Shown here: one piece after another, positions 1 to 11,679 of the stretch
How the letters are laid out: each line of letters starts with the position of its first letter
Position numbering within the stretch: the stretch's first letter is position 1
Notes under the pieces: generated by a model
The model's input: only the letters and a program-made list of their open reading frames with translations
What the model was told of the DNA's origin: nothing
The model's database searches: none
Program-made: the position numbers and the translations under genes
NCBI GenBank assembly: GCA_027924585.1
Contig: BSBM01000068.1
Coordinates: forward strand, 10,626,001-10,690,000
Length of the DNA stretch: 64,000 bases
Direction: 5' to 3'
DNA from: Larix kaempferi
Taxonomy: Eukaryota; Streptophyta; Pinopsida; Pinales; Pinaceae

Positions 1-106
1 GCAGATTGCAGATGTGCTGACGAATCCACTAGCCAGGGTGAAGTTCGAGTACTTCAGGGAGAGGCTTGGCATTCTTCAGATTGATGACACTTCAAGGAAG
101 AAGTGA
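1..106 (+). pseudogene. 3' end of Ty1/copia pol (RNase H C-terminus), family A
   Basis: The first bases read in frame from position 2 as the final 34 residues of a copia RNase H, including ADVLTNPLARVKFEYF and ending DDTSRKK before TGA at 104-106. This is the usual extreme C-terminus of plant copia polyproteins, where a tether after the last RNase H helix precedes the stop. The rest of the element lies outside the window. The same ending, with a few changes, closes the minus-strand copia at 36289-37820, so both belong to one family (called A here). Whether the missing upstream part is intact cannot be told. Confidence 0.9.
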
Positions 107-1626
107 TGGACACATTTGCTGAAGCCATTCCAAGCATGTTGGAAGGAGGATCCTTCACATGGCTGTGGATGTCAGCGCTGGATGATGAGCATCAGGATGA
201 TGAGCATCAGGATGATGTTCTGGATATGATCAGTTGGATCATTTATATGTATGTACGCATCATGTTGGATGCTGGATATGATCAGTTGGATCATTTATAT
301 GTATGTATGCATCATGTTGGATGATGGATCTGATCAGTTGGATCATTTATATGTATGTACACATCATGTTGGATGCTGGATATGATCAGTAGGATCATTT
401 GTATGTATTTTGTATGTGCATCATGTTGGATGCTTGGACCATGTATCTGTATATGTATCAGGTGGATACATTGTATGATCTGGTGGATCGTGTATGATGA
501 TATGTATCCTGTATTTGTATTTGTATCAGGTGGATACACTGTATGATCAGGTGGATCATGTATGATGATATGTATTAGGTAGATACTTGGTATGCATCAG
601 GTAGATGCATTGTATGATCAGGATGATCATGGATGACGAGCTTCAGGATGTTGCTCCAGATGACATGCAGCAGGATGTTGAAGTGATGATGATCAGAATG
701 ATCATGTGTACATCAGGATGATGTAAGGAGAGTATCAAGTTGATACTCTATGGCAGTGGAACAGGTTGTGCAGATAAGCATGTAATTTGTGCCCTGGGAG
801 ATTTGCAGATAGTCTTTCGAGGTTTTTCCTACGGCATGTAATTTGTACCCTGGGATATCTGGCAAATGCTCTTTAGAGGTTTTGCTTGGGAGGACATATA
901 ATTTGTGCCCTGGGAGATCTGCAGATAGTCTTTCAAGGTTTTTCCTATGGCATGTAATTTGTGCCCTGGGATATCTGGCAGATGCTCTTTCGAGGTTTTG
1001 TCCTATGGCATGTAATTTGTGCCCTGGGAGATCCAATAGGTTGAGCCGTGTGCTCATAATCAGTCCTAGGATGCTCTTTCAAGGTTTTTCCATGACCACA
1101 TGTAATTTGTGCCCTGGGAGATCCAATAGGATGAGCCTTGTGCTTGTAATCAGTCCTGGGATGCTCTTTCGAGGTTTTGTGGTGACCACATGTAATTTGT
1201 GCCCTGGGAGATCCGATAGGTTGAGCCTTGTGCTAGTAATCAGTCCTGGGATTCTCTTTCGAGGTTTTGTGGTGGGGTCACATGTAATAAGTCCTGGAGA
1301 TCTGGACAGGATGAAAAAGGCCTCAGATGCTCTTTAGGGTTCTTGCTAGTCAAGAGACTCTTTTAAGGTTTTGTGACGCACGTAATAAGTCCTGAGATTT
1401 CCATAGTATGGCCAGTGATGATGAAGACCTGCAGATGGTGGGCCCTACATCCAGTATGAAAAAGGACTGGCTCTGTATAACTTCCTATGACGAGTAGAGT
1501 AAGAGATTGGTTGAGATAGCAGTAGCAGTGACGATGATGATGGCGATGCATCGATGATGATGATCCTGAGAAGAAGACTTGTCTAGCAGATCTGTGTCGA
1601 GAAATACCTTCCTAGTTAAGAAGGAG
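107..1626 (+). repeat. Repeat-rich noncoding 3' region of family-A copia
   Basis: About 1.5 kb separates the pol stop from the 3' LTR and has no credible ORF. It holds two blocks of tandem repeats. At about 170-620 a variable unit of roughly 50-65 bp is built on GGATCATTTATATGTATG and TGATCAGTTGGATCA. At 781-1300 the phrase TGTAATTTGTGCCCTGGG recurs at about 781, 837, 897, 953, 1011, 1101 and 1191, so the spacing is 56-60 bp at first and then 90 bp. A purine-rich stretch (AAGAAGGAG) sits immediately before the LTR and is the likely polypurine tract. The same layout occurs in reverse at 34806-36288. Confidence 0.75.
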
Positions 1627-2219
1627 TGTTGATGTATATGTAACTTCGGAATGTATTTCATATATATTTATTGTACCCTTATTAGAGATGTGTTATTCCT
1701 CTATAAGGAAGTGTTGTCATGTGGATTGACAAGTGTTGCAAGTGTGTGTACTTGTCGATGGGTTATTAGACCACCATGTGTGGGGTCGGCCCTGGAATAT
1801 ATATATTATATTGTGGATGTACCTATCTAGACAAGTCGGCCCCATAAGGTCACTGGGAAAATAGGTTAGTATAAATCGAGATCAGGAGATCTCTATTTAT
1901 ATCATTCGGAAAGTTATATCTCTCTCACTCAGAAATTGGTGCACTAGTGAGTAGGAGGATCATCTGCTCTAGGAGACTATCTCAAGTTTATTTTGGTTGT
2001 ACTTTAGTTGAGTCATTGCTCTCTCTATCTCTGAGGAAGTTGTGGGGTTTTTCACCTTAGGGTTTTCCCCACGGAAACTCTGTGTCTCTTGTCTCTGATG
2101 CTTTTGATTCTTGTGATGCATGTCATGCCTATTGTGATTGTTATGCATTGATATATTGTATATGTTATTCTCTCAGTGAAGATCCTGGAGTATTGTGAAT
2201 TAATGCTCAAAATTTAACA
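1627..2219 (+). mobile_element. 3' LTR of family-A copia element
   Basis: A 593-bp LTR begins TGTTGATGTATATG just after a purine-rich tract and ends AAAATTTAACA, so the ends are TGTT...AACA. It aligns by eye, in reverse orientation, with the two LTRs at 34226-34805 and 40887-41457, including the segment about TAACCCATCGRCAAG and the terminal CTCAAAATTTAACA. The 5' partner lies outside the window, so target duplications cannot be checked. Confidence 0.88.
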
Positions 2220-3851
2220 ATTGCCTGGTTCGCGATCAGCCCACATAGTATCTACATGCAAGCGCACCGCGATACAGATAGGTAGGTGTTGTAGACCCCC
2301 TATAAGTTAACCGATGAAGACATGGATCCGATCATTGATGACTGACCAGTCGAATGGCGTGTACCAGTTATTCAGGAGGAGGAGTCTGCGAGGACACCCT
2401 CCAATGTGCTAGTTATGGACGAACCGTGTCATATGTCGGATGAGGAATCATCATAGACCCCTATAGATGATGAGCGTCAGATTGAAGAACGAAGAATGAA
2501 AGGACACCAGGACCATGGGACAATTAGTGGGATCCCCCTGTCGTCAGAGGCGTAATTGGGCCGACTAATTCTAGCAATCACTGATGCATCCACTAGGGTA
2601 GCTAAAGCAATGACGGTAAAGTCAGATTAAGGTTTCCATGCGCTCACTAATAATCTAGATTCCTTGTGCGATATGGTTTCGAAGAAGGCACCAGAAGAAG
2701 CATCGGTGCAGCTAGGTGGTGCAATCGGCACTGAGCCGCGGGTCAAGAATGTCGATATTCCCCTGACTACGATTGTGACCGACATTGAGGCTTTTAAAGC
2801 CTTGCTGCAGCCATTAGAGAAAGTGATGGTCAACATCAATGCACTACCAACGAAGGAGTTGATCACTGTGCAGACAGTTGTCAGCTGGGAGATGGCAGAC
2901 AGGAAGCACGATATCAGCGGTAAGTGCATGCGCTTGCAAAGAGCGAGGTAGCTGCGAAGGAAGCGGTCGAAGAGTTAACAGGGAGGGCTTCTACAACATG
3001 ACAGGCTGTGGACGAGTTGGAGGTGGACATCAAGAAAGAACGAGTTGAGAAAGCTCAAGTGATCAAAGAATTGAAGCAGGCACAGGATCGCCTCATTGTG
3101 GAGAAGGACGCCTTATGGGATCAAAATGTGCAGGTAGAGATGACCATTGCTGAGACTTGTCACCATGTGCTGGATCCCACCATAGAGTTGGACGTGATTC
3201 AAGGCATACAACAAATTGGGGTATTCATTGCCCAGCTGCGACATGATAATCAGGAGTTAATAGTACTGGTAGACCCTGGCACACCCTAAGCGCAGGTGAA
3301 CGACCGCAAACGTGCCATTGAGGAGGTAGCAGCACAGATGGAGGAGTTGGAAATGAGAGCGACAAAACTCACAGCAGACACTATATAGTTTTGGGGATGC
3401 ATTGTTCAGGACGAGCAGATTGAACAATTGACCAAGCTCAGGAAGGAGGCAGAGGGGCAGTTGGCAACACTAAAGACAACGATGCGTACGATGCCGCCAA
3501 TGGAGCAGGTTTCCAAGTTCACGGACTTAAGAGAGTTGTAGCAGCACATCACCAAGGCCAATGAGCATCAGAAGAAGCGCGCTGCGCAGCTGAAGGAGTT
3601 CCAGGATATTGGCGGTCAGTTTATGACTAAAGCCAGCGCGGTACTCTAGGATTTACAAGAAGGTTGCCAACAAGTTGTGGCAAAGCTGAGTGAGAATCCA
3701 TCTTCCCAGGATGTGGTCAACAGTCAGGCTGTGGCTATGGCAGTAAAGGAGCAAGTGACGACATTCGATCAATAGTACAAGGATTTCAGGGTCAAGACCA
3801 CCGAGTACACCATGTCCTGCTGACGTGGCTCGAGGGCGAGCCACAAGATTG
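2220..3851 (+). pseudogene. Decayed coiled-coil ORF of a gypsy-type element
   Basis: Fragments at 2664-2951 and 3008-3289, continuing in frame through stops near 3288, 3388, 3540, 3648 and 3774, read as a long Glu/Lys/Gln-rich helical protein. Examples are DELEVDIKKERVEKAQ and AIEEVAAQMEELEMR. Spacing of hydrophobic residues suggests coiled coil. The frame ends shortly before the LTR that starts at 3852, so it is probably an accessory or C-terminal ORF of that element. I cannot name a family. It lacks zinc knuckle, protease, RT or integrase motifs, so it is not a standard pol. The family-A copia LTR abuts it at 2219. Confidence 0.5.
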
Positions 3852-4666
3852 TGTTGGGGGCCTGTTCGCAGGCAGTTATATGGGTCATTATTGCAACACC
3901 GCAAGTGCTGCGATATCGCGAAAGGAGGAAAATGGAGCGCAAATGATGGTATTTATTCAATTTTTGGTTAGTTTGTACCGCAGTATGCGGGTTTTTGGTC
4001 TTTTGAACCACAGTAGATAGATTTTGGGTCATTTGCTTAAAGCATCGGTTATGAAGTAGTTAGAAAGTGGACAAGCAATGTAAAGGCGGAAGCTTATAAA
4101 TAGATGTAGGATTGTAAGTGTTGAATCATCCTAGATTGTGTATCTGAGATCTGGAGATATCTATGAGATCTATATTTTTGCAGAGTATGAACGGAAGGCT
4201 GAAAATTTTGTATCTGGGTTTTGACGAGGTTAATATGATGTGATAGAGCCATTTTACGGAATTCCTGTGTTTCTTCTATTCATATGTGGTAATGCATGTT
4301 GCGATATGAATCTATGAATAATGCGATGTTTCCTTGCTGCAATTAATGCTTTAATGTTATATTTGCCGTGATGATGAATGGTTCTGTTGAAATGATGCTA
4401 TGAATATAAATGATGTTTGAATTAAATGCATAGATATATTTCTGAAATGTTGCAATAAGTTAAGTAATTGAACCGCAAACATCCTCCTTCATTCAGCGGA
4501 AACATGGTTCCGTCAACTCTCCCTTGAACATCTCGGGTGAGACCTCATCTACTCTGCAGGTGTTGCTGGACAGGGTAAAACCTGTTTGGGCCGGTGCTCA
4601 GGGAGATCGCGGTGGTTTGGGTGTCGACGGTTAGTGGAACCCCTGTCGACTAGGTTTGAGTCAACA
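3852..4666 (+). mobile_element. Ty3/gypsy-type LTR (815 bp), probable 3' LTR
   Basis: Ends are TGTTGGGGG...GAGTCAACA, giving TGTTG/CAACA terminal inverted repeats. A diverged copy lies in reverse at 45219-46097. Shared landmarks are the GACGTGGCTCGAGGGCGAGC lead-in just outside the start, the repeated 'accgcag...gggttttt' segment near 3975-4030, and GGGAGATCGCGGTGG near the end. No primer-binding site follows the end, so it is read as a 3' LTR, with the coiled-coil ORF as the tail of its internal region. Length differs from the minus-strand copy (879 bp). Confidence 0.75.
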
Positions 4667-6244
4667 TCTCTCTCCTACCATATCTCAACCTACCCTATCC
4701 ACTTAGTCCTATATAAGTGAAGCTCACTCCCATTCCAAAGGGAGGAAGTGTATAGTGTCTACATGCTGGTGAAATTACCTTACGAGAGATATCTACTCAT
4801 CTATTGGGAGACTCACACTTCCTTGGGAGGCTTTGGCATTGGTTCGATCAGATGAGGATTGCTATGTTAAGTCTATGGTTGTAATATTTCCATCCTATGT
4901 ACTTCCCTTTCATTACAGTAATATAAATGCTTTCCACCAAAATCTCATTGTGTTAATGATATCTTGTGTAGTTTTCCTACTTGACTGCTTACTTAGATCT
5001 ATTGTTGTATAGATGTGTTTTACTTGTCTTGTTGTCTTGACAGATTTTGTAGCTCGGGTCTGAAGATCGTCAAGCTTAGAGCAACATTCAAGGAGAAAAG
5101 GATTAGCGATCTATAAGGTAAACGTATCTAGTTCCTTGATCCTTAATTAGATCTAGGAGAGTGATTTATATTCTGTCCTATTTGTTCTAGACTCATGTTG
5201 AGCTAGGGAGATCATTCCTCGAGTCCACTCTTGGTAGATTGTCCATCAAACACACACCTATTGATCCAAGAGTCAAATGACCCATACTGGGGTCATTTGA
5301 AGATTATTTGGACAAGGAGAATACATGGAAAAGATAACTTGGATGACATGGTGACAAATGGAAAAGCATCAATAACACACACGACATTGGTCAAGCACAT
5401 GAAGAGCAAGAAAGCATTGGATGGCTTGAAGGGTCAATGCAAATGACAAGAAGATGGACTTGACATGCAGAACACAAGTATTGAGTAAAATTACAAGGAC
5501 GAGCATGGTCATAAAGTTCATGGGACAATGAATGGATGGACAACATGGATTGAGAAGATATGCCAAGCAAGCATGAGCTTGTGGGCATGCTTCATAAGGG
5601 ATATGCAGGAATCTTGGAAGCTAGTGTGGGCAACAAGACATGGAGAAGTTTGCAAGCCCTTCTGGGCATCCCTCTCAGCAAATCTACGGGCTTGATGATA
5701 AGAGATGAGGACAAGTGTGGGCATCCAAAAAGGGTAGTGCGAGCATCTTTTGGGCTTCATTAAGGAAACAACAGTGGTATATTAATAACATCATGACCAT
5801 GGACAAATGAAGATATGTTTGGGGATAGAATGAGAACATACTATCAAACATAATGCATATGATCAGCTTATGGACATATTGTTGATCGACAGAATGATGA
5901 CAATGTCACCTACAACAAATTGATGATGGAAATTTCTCTCATCATTGGTCAAGTAAGAATGACATATTTTGGAAATTTCTCTCCCATTTCTATAATCGTT
6001 AGAGGTCTAGGATGCCTAAAGTGAACATGAACAGATGTTTCTAGTTTTCCTAGGTTTTCATGTTTTATAAGGTTTCATTTTTGTTTGGTTGGATTATATG
6101 AATTTATAGCTCTCAAATAATTTAGACAATATGATAAACACAACTGTAAAATACAATGATAATATGGTAATTACTCATTGTTAATTAATTTATAATTACT
6201 GAACACAAATTACTCGTAACAGGATCTAATTATTCAAAGTAAAG
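4667..6244. other. Anonymous region, LTR-like flavour, no supported gene
   Basis: The first 400 bases contain a TATA-like CCTATATAAG (about 4710) and a later AATATAAATG. This pattern resembles an LTR or promoter relic, but I could not find matching ends or a partner copy. The only ORFs are short and have no recognisable domain. From about 5900 the sequence is AT-rich and featureless. Confidence 0.3.
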
Positions 6245-7455
6245 AAGTTACCTATGTGTATGGTGCCGCAATCTCCTCTGCTGCTTCCATGGCTCGGTCT
6301 AGGTCAAAGGAACCGATGTCCTCCCACCTGGAGGATGGAGACTCGGCCCTGAATAACTGTACATTAAAAAAATAAAGTCAACAATGTGTAATTCAAAGTT
6401 AAATATATTAAACAATACGATATCAAATAAAATACAATGAATACTTGAACATTAAATAAAACAATAGCTAACATGCTCCATGTAGCTCTCTGTGGCATGC
6501 TGCTGCGTAGGACCATGGCAAGAATGACCACAGTGAGAGCAATGATGTGTCGTTGTTCCAGTAGAACTAGAAGGCCCCGCCTGGGTTCCACCAGTACCCA
6601 GCATGTCCCGGCCACCACCCATAGATCGTGCAACTGTGTTTGTCTGATCGATGTCCTCCCAACTCTATGAAGACATAGCCACAAATGTGGTATGTCTAAG
6701 CAAATGATGTGTAGCACGTCTAACTGAGTCATCGATCTCATCTAGGATCCTACCAAAACCAGGTGGATAAGGAGGGGGATTTGGCTCTCTCCTCAGTGCA
6801 GGAGGTCCTCTAAGTGGGTTGCAGCGGGCCTAAGGTCGATATTGGGCAGAGCCAAGACCGACACCCTGAAACTCAGTGATGTCAAAATAGTTGACATGGT
6901 AGCCTAGCTCAAACTCAGCCCACAATTTCCGAAGGAAATACTGTGGGACCTCCAAATTATTGCATGGGGACCTATCAAAACACCATAAACCATTTCTTTC
7001 TCCAGTTATCTCTCCATGGTTGGTAAATACACCAGTCCATGCAAACCCGTCTCCTCCTCACATCTGGAGGTTGTCTTGTTGAGGGAACTATGAATTTGTT
7101 GTACAACTAGAATTTGCTGTACAACTGGGCTTTGCTGATGTTGAGGTCTTTAATATGTTCTTTGGACATCCCAGTTGAGTAGTGTTCCCTCATTCGACCC
7201 CCGTATTGGCTCAGATTTTTTATCTCACTATGGGAAATGTTGATGGATTCAATGATGTTTTGCAATGATGAAGCCAAGGAAACCCGAGAGGGTTCCTTGG
7301 TGCTCTTCAATTCATTGCTTAATACCCTTAATTCATTTCAATCTTGGTGTAATTGATCTATGGGGTTTTCATTCGGTTCATTGCCCGTTCCAATGTTGTC
7401 TTCTGATGGTGTGGTTTCATTGGTTTCATTTGATGGTTCAGGTGTGTTTGTCATC
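6245..7455 (-). pseudogene. Decayed, unclassified protein-coding sequence
   Basis: Reading on the minus strand from an ATG at 7455, one frame runs through single stops (a TGA after about 38 codons, a TAG near 7105) into the basic segment RQPPDVRRRRVCMDWCIYQ. It then shifts frame near 6980 into NNLEVPQYFLRKLWAEFE and NYFDITEFQGVGLGSAQYRP. A Ser/Thr/His-rich tail follows, containing HHCSHCGHSCHG. Near 6470-6360 a GT...TGTACAG interval resembles an intron before a last short exon encoding SSRWEDIGSFDLDRAMEAAE. The trail of stops and a frameshift marks it as a pseudogene. I do not recognise the family. A transposon-associated ORF is possible from the setting. A CpG-rich tandem tract lies upstream. 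Confidence 0.45.
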
Positions 7456-7737
7456 TTCTTAGGTGAAGTTAATCTGCAATGAAATATTTTTGGTTTTTGA
7501 ATGGATTGTAAAAAAAAAATTAAAATTAAAATTGAAATGGGAAACGTAAAAAAAACAACAAATAGAAGGTTTGTTGATCACCTACCTAGAGGCAACATTG
7601 GCAAGATGGTGGAGGTTCGAAGTGTTGGCATTGAGGAGGCCGTTTGGTGCTCCACAACGCACTTGCGAGGTGCTTGATGGTCGCTCTACACTCGTGGGTT
7701 TGTCGAAAATGACAAACCTCTGCTCTGTTTGTTTATA

Positions 7738-7930
7738 AAAAAAGCAGGGGCACGCACGTGTCATTAATGCGTGCACGCACTTTTTTTGCGCACGTGTTAA
7801 TGACACATGCACGCACTTTTGTTCATATGCGTTAATGATGCGTGCACGTACTTTTGTGCGTACGTGTTAATGATGCGTTGTGCGCCCCTTTTGTCCACGT
7901 CGACTCAACCACGTGGACGTTTGGCATTGT
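7738..7930. repeat. CpG-rich alternating purine-pyrimidine tandem tract
   Basis: Three to four imperfect units of about 45-50 bp are built on GCGTGCACGCACTTTT and CACGTGTTAATGATGCG. The tract is dense in CpG and in alternating purine-pyrimidine steps, unlike the AT-rich surroundings. It lies on the upstream side of the minus-strand pseudogene at 6245-7455. Unit X carries tracts of similar composition at 20290-20460, 42897-42975, 54025-54190 and 58078-58150. Confidence 0.65.
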
Positions 7931-8704
7931 TGAAGCCGGGACGCATGTGCATGTTTGGAAGCCTGTGCGTGTCACTTTTTTTTCCCGCTTGTGCGTTGTT
8001 ATTTTGGCCGTTTTGGGCACCATCTTCGTGCGGGTACCCATATTGATCCATTTCAGATCAATTATGCATTGATTTGAACAATGGTACACTACAAACTAAT
8101 CCAACCAATTGGCTTCAACAATAATTGATCCATAATTGAGGCACTTATATCCCATTCATCTCACCAACATAGATCCTCCACATAAATTCATTGGATTCCC
8201 TATTAGGTTGAGTGCAAGCTCCTCTTCCCGCTCTTCTTCAATAGGTGTGAAAATGATACCTCTACTCTTCATGCAATTTTGAGTGGATCTAAGCTTTTTT
8301 TACTACTAATTATCAACCAGCAAAAGGTATGGATCTATTCGTTAGCTCCAGTGTTTGGCTAATCATTTGTGGTGCAAAATCCAAAATCCAATTAAATAAA
8401 CATACATATGCTTACACAAGTTACAATGCTAAAAACAATTTTGCCAACAAGGTAACAAAAGTCTTATTCAACTCAAAATCAATGATATATTTTCCTATTC
8501 ATATGCAATTGTAGATGGAAATCAAACATATAGCCTAGGGAAGTATGGTTGTGTTGTGCATTGGCATTTTGGGCTCCAATAGACCCAAGTGTTGGTTGTA
8601 GGAAGCTACTTTCAGTTACATATAGTGTAAACAAAACACTAACTAATGAACTAGTATGAGTATGCCAAATTCCATGTGAAATATGTCTATATATAATAGT
8701 GATT
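7931..8704. other. Anonymous AT-rich spacer
   Basis: No ORF with domain character, no tandem repeat and no LTR ends were found. It lies between the CpG tract and the copia LTR beginning at 8705. Confidence 0.3.
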
Positions 8705-9526
8705 TGTTGTAGGTAACAATTAATATGTGGATACGGTGGTGGCTATGAAAATGCTCACAATAGATCCAAGAGATGATGTAAACCTCACAATGAAAGAATT
8801 TAGGAATAATAGAAGAAGAATAGAGCAGTAGAACATAGATCCAAAGGAGCTCAGATAGAGGCAGAGTAATTACATATGTTACATTAATCTGAATAATAAA
8901 AAGGTAAATATACAATGCTCAGGATTCGAATACACTACGTGTGATTCGAATTAGCCTGCATGGATAGATCCAAAATCAGTGGAGTTTCATCAAGCACAAC
9001 TAGAAGTCTAACACATCATCGGTGGAGTCATCAGTGCACAAGTAACTGTCAACCATCAGTCAAACTGAGTCTAACTGAGTGTGGTAGGTGTAACTGGCAC
9101 ATGGAGGCACTAACTAAATGAAGGAGGCTTAGTGGAGGGCACATGAGGAGCTATCTGGGGTCAGAATGGGTATTCAAGTCTCATCGGAGGTCCATCGGAG
9201 TGATACAGTCAGTTGAGAGTCAGTCTAGTCTTAAATCAAGGAAAGAACTGATGATAACTCAACTAACTTAAGTACAACATGAGTGGTAGGTGAGAAAAGG
9301 TGCCCTTCTCAAATGGTGGGTGAGAAGAGGGCACATCACTGGCTAGGAGGGCTCAATCTGAGTGGAAATAAGCTCCCGAGTGCTAGAAGACTAGGGACTA
9401 GGTGTTGGAGGTGTTTACCTGATGACTAGGCAACATGCAGATGCATGCAGAAATGCATGCAAGACTGATAATGAAAATAACTGAAAGGCTGGTAGGACTA
9501 GGATGGAGTATAGGAATATCCCAACA
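8705..9526 (-). mobile_element. 3' LTR (822 bp) of an internally deleted copia derivative
   Basis: On the minus strand the LTR starts TGTTGGGATATTCC directly after the purine run ATTAAGGGGGGG at 9527-9538, a strong polypurine-tract/LTR junction. It ends TACCTACAACA at 8705, giving TGTTG...CAACA termini. It lies downstream of the gag remnant at 9828-11525, in the same orientation. I could not find a matching 5' LTR beyond 11690, so the element is incomplete or chimeric. Confidence 0.65.
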
Positions 9527-9701
9527 CCCCCCCTTAATCCATCCTGGGCCCTAGTAACTAGGACCAAAGGTCACCCATACAATCAAAATAAATGATAAAA
9601 AGAACTGTCCATAAACCGAGGAAATGGGGGAAACCTCATGGGAAAAATACCCCCCCTCGAAAGAATAATAAATAAATCAAAGAACCATCATACTAAGCAG
9701 A

Positions 9702-9723
9702 AAAAAAAAAAAAAAAAAAAAAA
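9702..9723 (+). repeat. Homopolymer A tract within the copia derivative
   Basis: An uninterrupted run of more than 20 A on the plus strand lies between the polypurine-tract side and the truncated polyprotein. On the element's strand it is poly-T, so it is not a poly(A) tail of this element. Confidence 0.6.
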
Positions 9724-9827
9724 TCTTTCATCAGTGAAGACTTTTGCAAAAAACTTGGCAAGATGATCCCCTGTAGGATGTCAAAACAGGTGCTAGATCT
9801 GAATTTGGTATTTTGATCTGTCTTCCA

Positions 9828-10450
9828 CTATGTAGAGGATGTGTTGGACGAATCAAGTCTTTCAGGAATTATTTCTGCAACTGGAGCAAATGGATCATGA
9901 GGAGTCTTCCCAAGGGATGGAAGAGAGAACCCCATCATCATGCTGCATCTCTCATGGAGAGGTAGATGGCATAATGCAAAGTTGGCATGATGTTGAAGTC
10001 TGGTAGTTCTGTGATCAAGCAAATCCTCAACTGTGTTCTCAGTAGGTGCAAGGACTATGTGAGCCCATATTGGCCTTGGCTCTGGATTGAGAACTTGTGT
10101 TGGTTCTGGATCTGAATGTTCTTGAACTTTGATCTCAACATCAAGATCTTCATCTTCATCTTCAATAGAAGAAGAGTCACTTGAACCTTCATCATATTCT
10201 AAAGGAGTAGGAAGAGAGAAGGACAGAAAATGAGAGAACTCATATGCCTTGGAGGCATGATTTGCAAACCCTTTCATTATAGTCTTCCCAGTAGAGATTT
10301 TTGTGATCTCCACTGTGTCGGGACCAAAATTCACCTCCTTAGGTGATCTGGTGTGATTCATCTGATATACAGATAACAAGTTTGCTATCAAGGAGGGAAC
10401 GAATAGAACATTCTTGAACTTGCATGCTCCATATGTACTATACCCAATCC
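9828..10450 (-). pseudogene. Copia polyprotein remnant after protease; most of pol deleted
   Basis: The frame continues the gag-protease ORF after a stop near 10452. It reads FKNVLFVPSLIANLLSVYQM, the conserved region just after copia protease. It then runs into an acidic linker (SSIEDEDEDLDVEIKVQEH) and stops at 9828. Integrase, reverse transcriptase and RNase H, normally about 1,000 residues, are absent. A large internal deletion fused the protease tail to what looks like the integrase-RT linker. With the LTR at 8705 this is a non-autonomous or dead derivative. Confidence 0.6.
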
Positions 10451-10451
10451 T

Positions 10452-11525
10452 TCAGAAAAAAATATGAGAGTTGTCTCCCACGTGAATAGTAAGCCCATCT
10501 TTGAGATCTAAAGAGGAAAAAGATTCTTCAAAGGCAACCATGTGGTTGGAGGCTCCAAAATCTATGAGGAGGGCTTTTGATTTTGAAAAAACAGCCATCA
10601 ATGCATGGCAATCCTCCTGACCATCAGATCCACTTCTAGAATCAGACATCTTTGCATCTTTTGGAATAGCAATTTTGTTATGTTCAAGAAGCTTGGTTAG
10701 TAGGTCTATTTTCTTGTGCATGCAAGCTTTCTCAGAATGGTATCCTCTCTTGCAGTAGGGACATTCAGATCTCTTATGTTTGTCCTTCTTGGGGCTGGAG
10801 GCTCTTTTTGATGGATTTGACTTACCATTCAACTTGGATTTAGATGGCTTCTTGTCTTTTTTCCTCCCTTTCACATTCATCCCACTTGCTCCTCCAGCTA
10901 GAAGAGCTTGATCTTTGGAGGTGTTGATGGCACCCATTTCAATCAATTTGTCCTCTTCTTGAATGAAAGCATCGGTGAAGACTACTAAGGTGGGCATCTT
11001 CCATCTAGGAATTGACATTTGTCCAGAATGGAAGGTAGATACAAAGACTGAAAACTGAGATCCTAGTTTGCTCAGAATGGAGAGCACCAATTGATCATCA
11101 CTTTTGGTGATGCCACAATGCTTGCATTGTAAAACCAATTTCTGAAATTTTGAGAAGAATTCTTGAATGGTCTCGAAATTGCTAGGTTGTAGGGAAACCA
11201 ATTCATTTTCGAGAATGTGGCCTCTTAGCCCATCTTGTTTTCCAAAGAGACTCTCCAATTTTGTCCACAACTCACTTGGAGACTTCAATCCTTCAACATG
11301 AAACAACAGATCTTTAGACATATGAAGGCATATGAAACTAAAGGCTTCATCCATTTTATTTAGAAACTTGGTTCTCTCTACAACTATATGTGCTATGGTA
11401 TCTTTTTCATAAACCAATCTGGATAGCCCTCTATGCATCAAGTGTACTTTCATCTCACTCTTCCATTCAAAATAATTGAAGGGAGTGAGGATCATAGGAG
11501 AGGAAGAAGCATTCAAATTGCTCAT
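10452..11525 (-). CDS. Copia gag with zinc knuckle and protease start
   Basis: A 357-codon ORF reads as plant copia Gag. Residues 1-200 form the UBN2-type capsid region (YFEWKSEM near 18-25, LWTKLESLFG near 86-95). A basic linker spans 217-252. A CCHC zinc knuckle of form CX2CX4HX4C lies at 255-268. The protease signature IDFGASNHM lies at 321-329, with Phe in place of the usual Ser after the catalytic Asp, which probably inactivates it. Gag packages the element RNA in cytoplasmic particles. The frame stops soon after the protease start, and pol is lost downstream. The ATG at 11525 follows a leader and primer-site-like sequence. Confidence 0.85.
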   Translation of the reverse strand: MSNLNASSSPMILTPFNYFEWKSEMKVHLMHRGLSRLVYEKDTIAHIVVERTKFLNKMDEAFSFICLHMSKDLLFHVEGLKSPSELWTKLESLFGKQDGLRGHILENELVSLQPSNFETIQEFFSKFQKLVLQCKHCGITKSDDQLVLSILSKLGSQFSVFVSTFHSGQMSIPRWKMPTLVVFTDAFIQEEDKLIEMGAINTSKDQALLAGGASGMNVKGRKKDKKPSKSKLNGKSNPSKRASSPKKDKHKRSECPYCKRGYHSEKACMHKKIDLLTKLLEHNKIAIPKDAKMSDSRSGSDGQEDCHALMAVFSKSKALLIDFGASNHMVAFEESFSSLDLKDGLTIHVGDNSHIFF

Positions 11526-11679
11526 CTTGACTGCAGGAACGAGTGCAAAAATGAAACTGCTAATACTGTTGCTACAACTGTTGGAACTTCGAAATACCTA
11601 CAAAAAACTCTCAAGAATGGAGGTAGAATCATGGGGGTTCAGTTGGTAGGAAATATCCTATCACGTCCATTCATATTGG

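Noticed and set aside
7738-7930. CRISPR-like array
   Set aside because: Repeats are degenerate, spacers are not unique sequence of equal length, and the setting is plant nuclear DNA.
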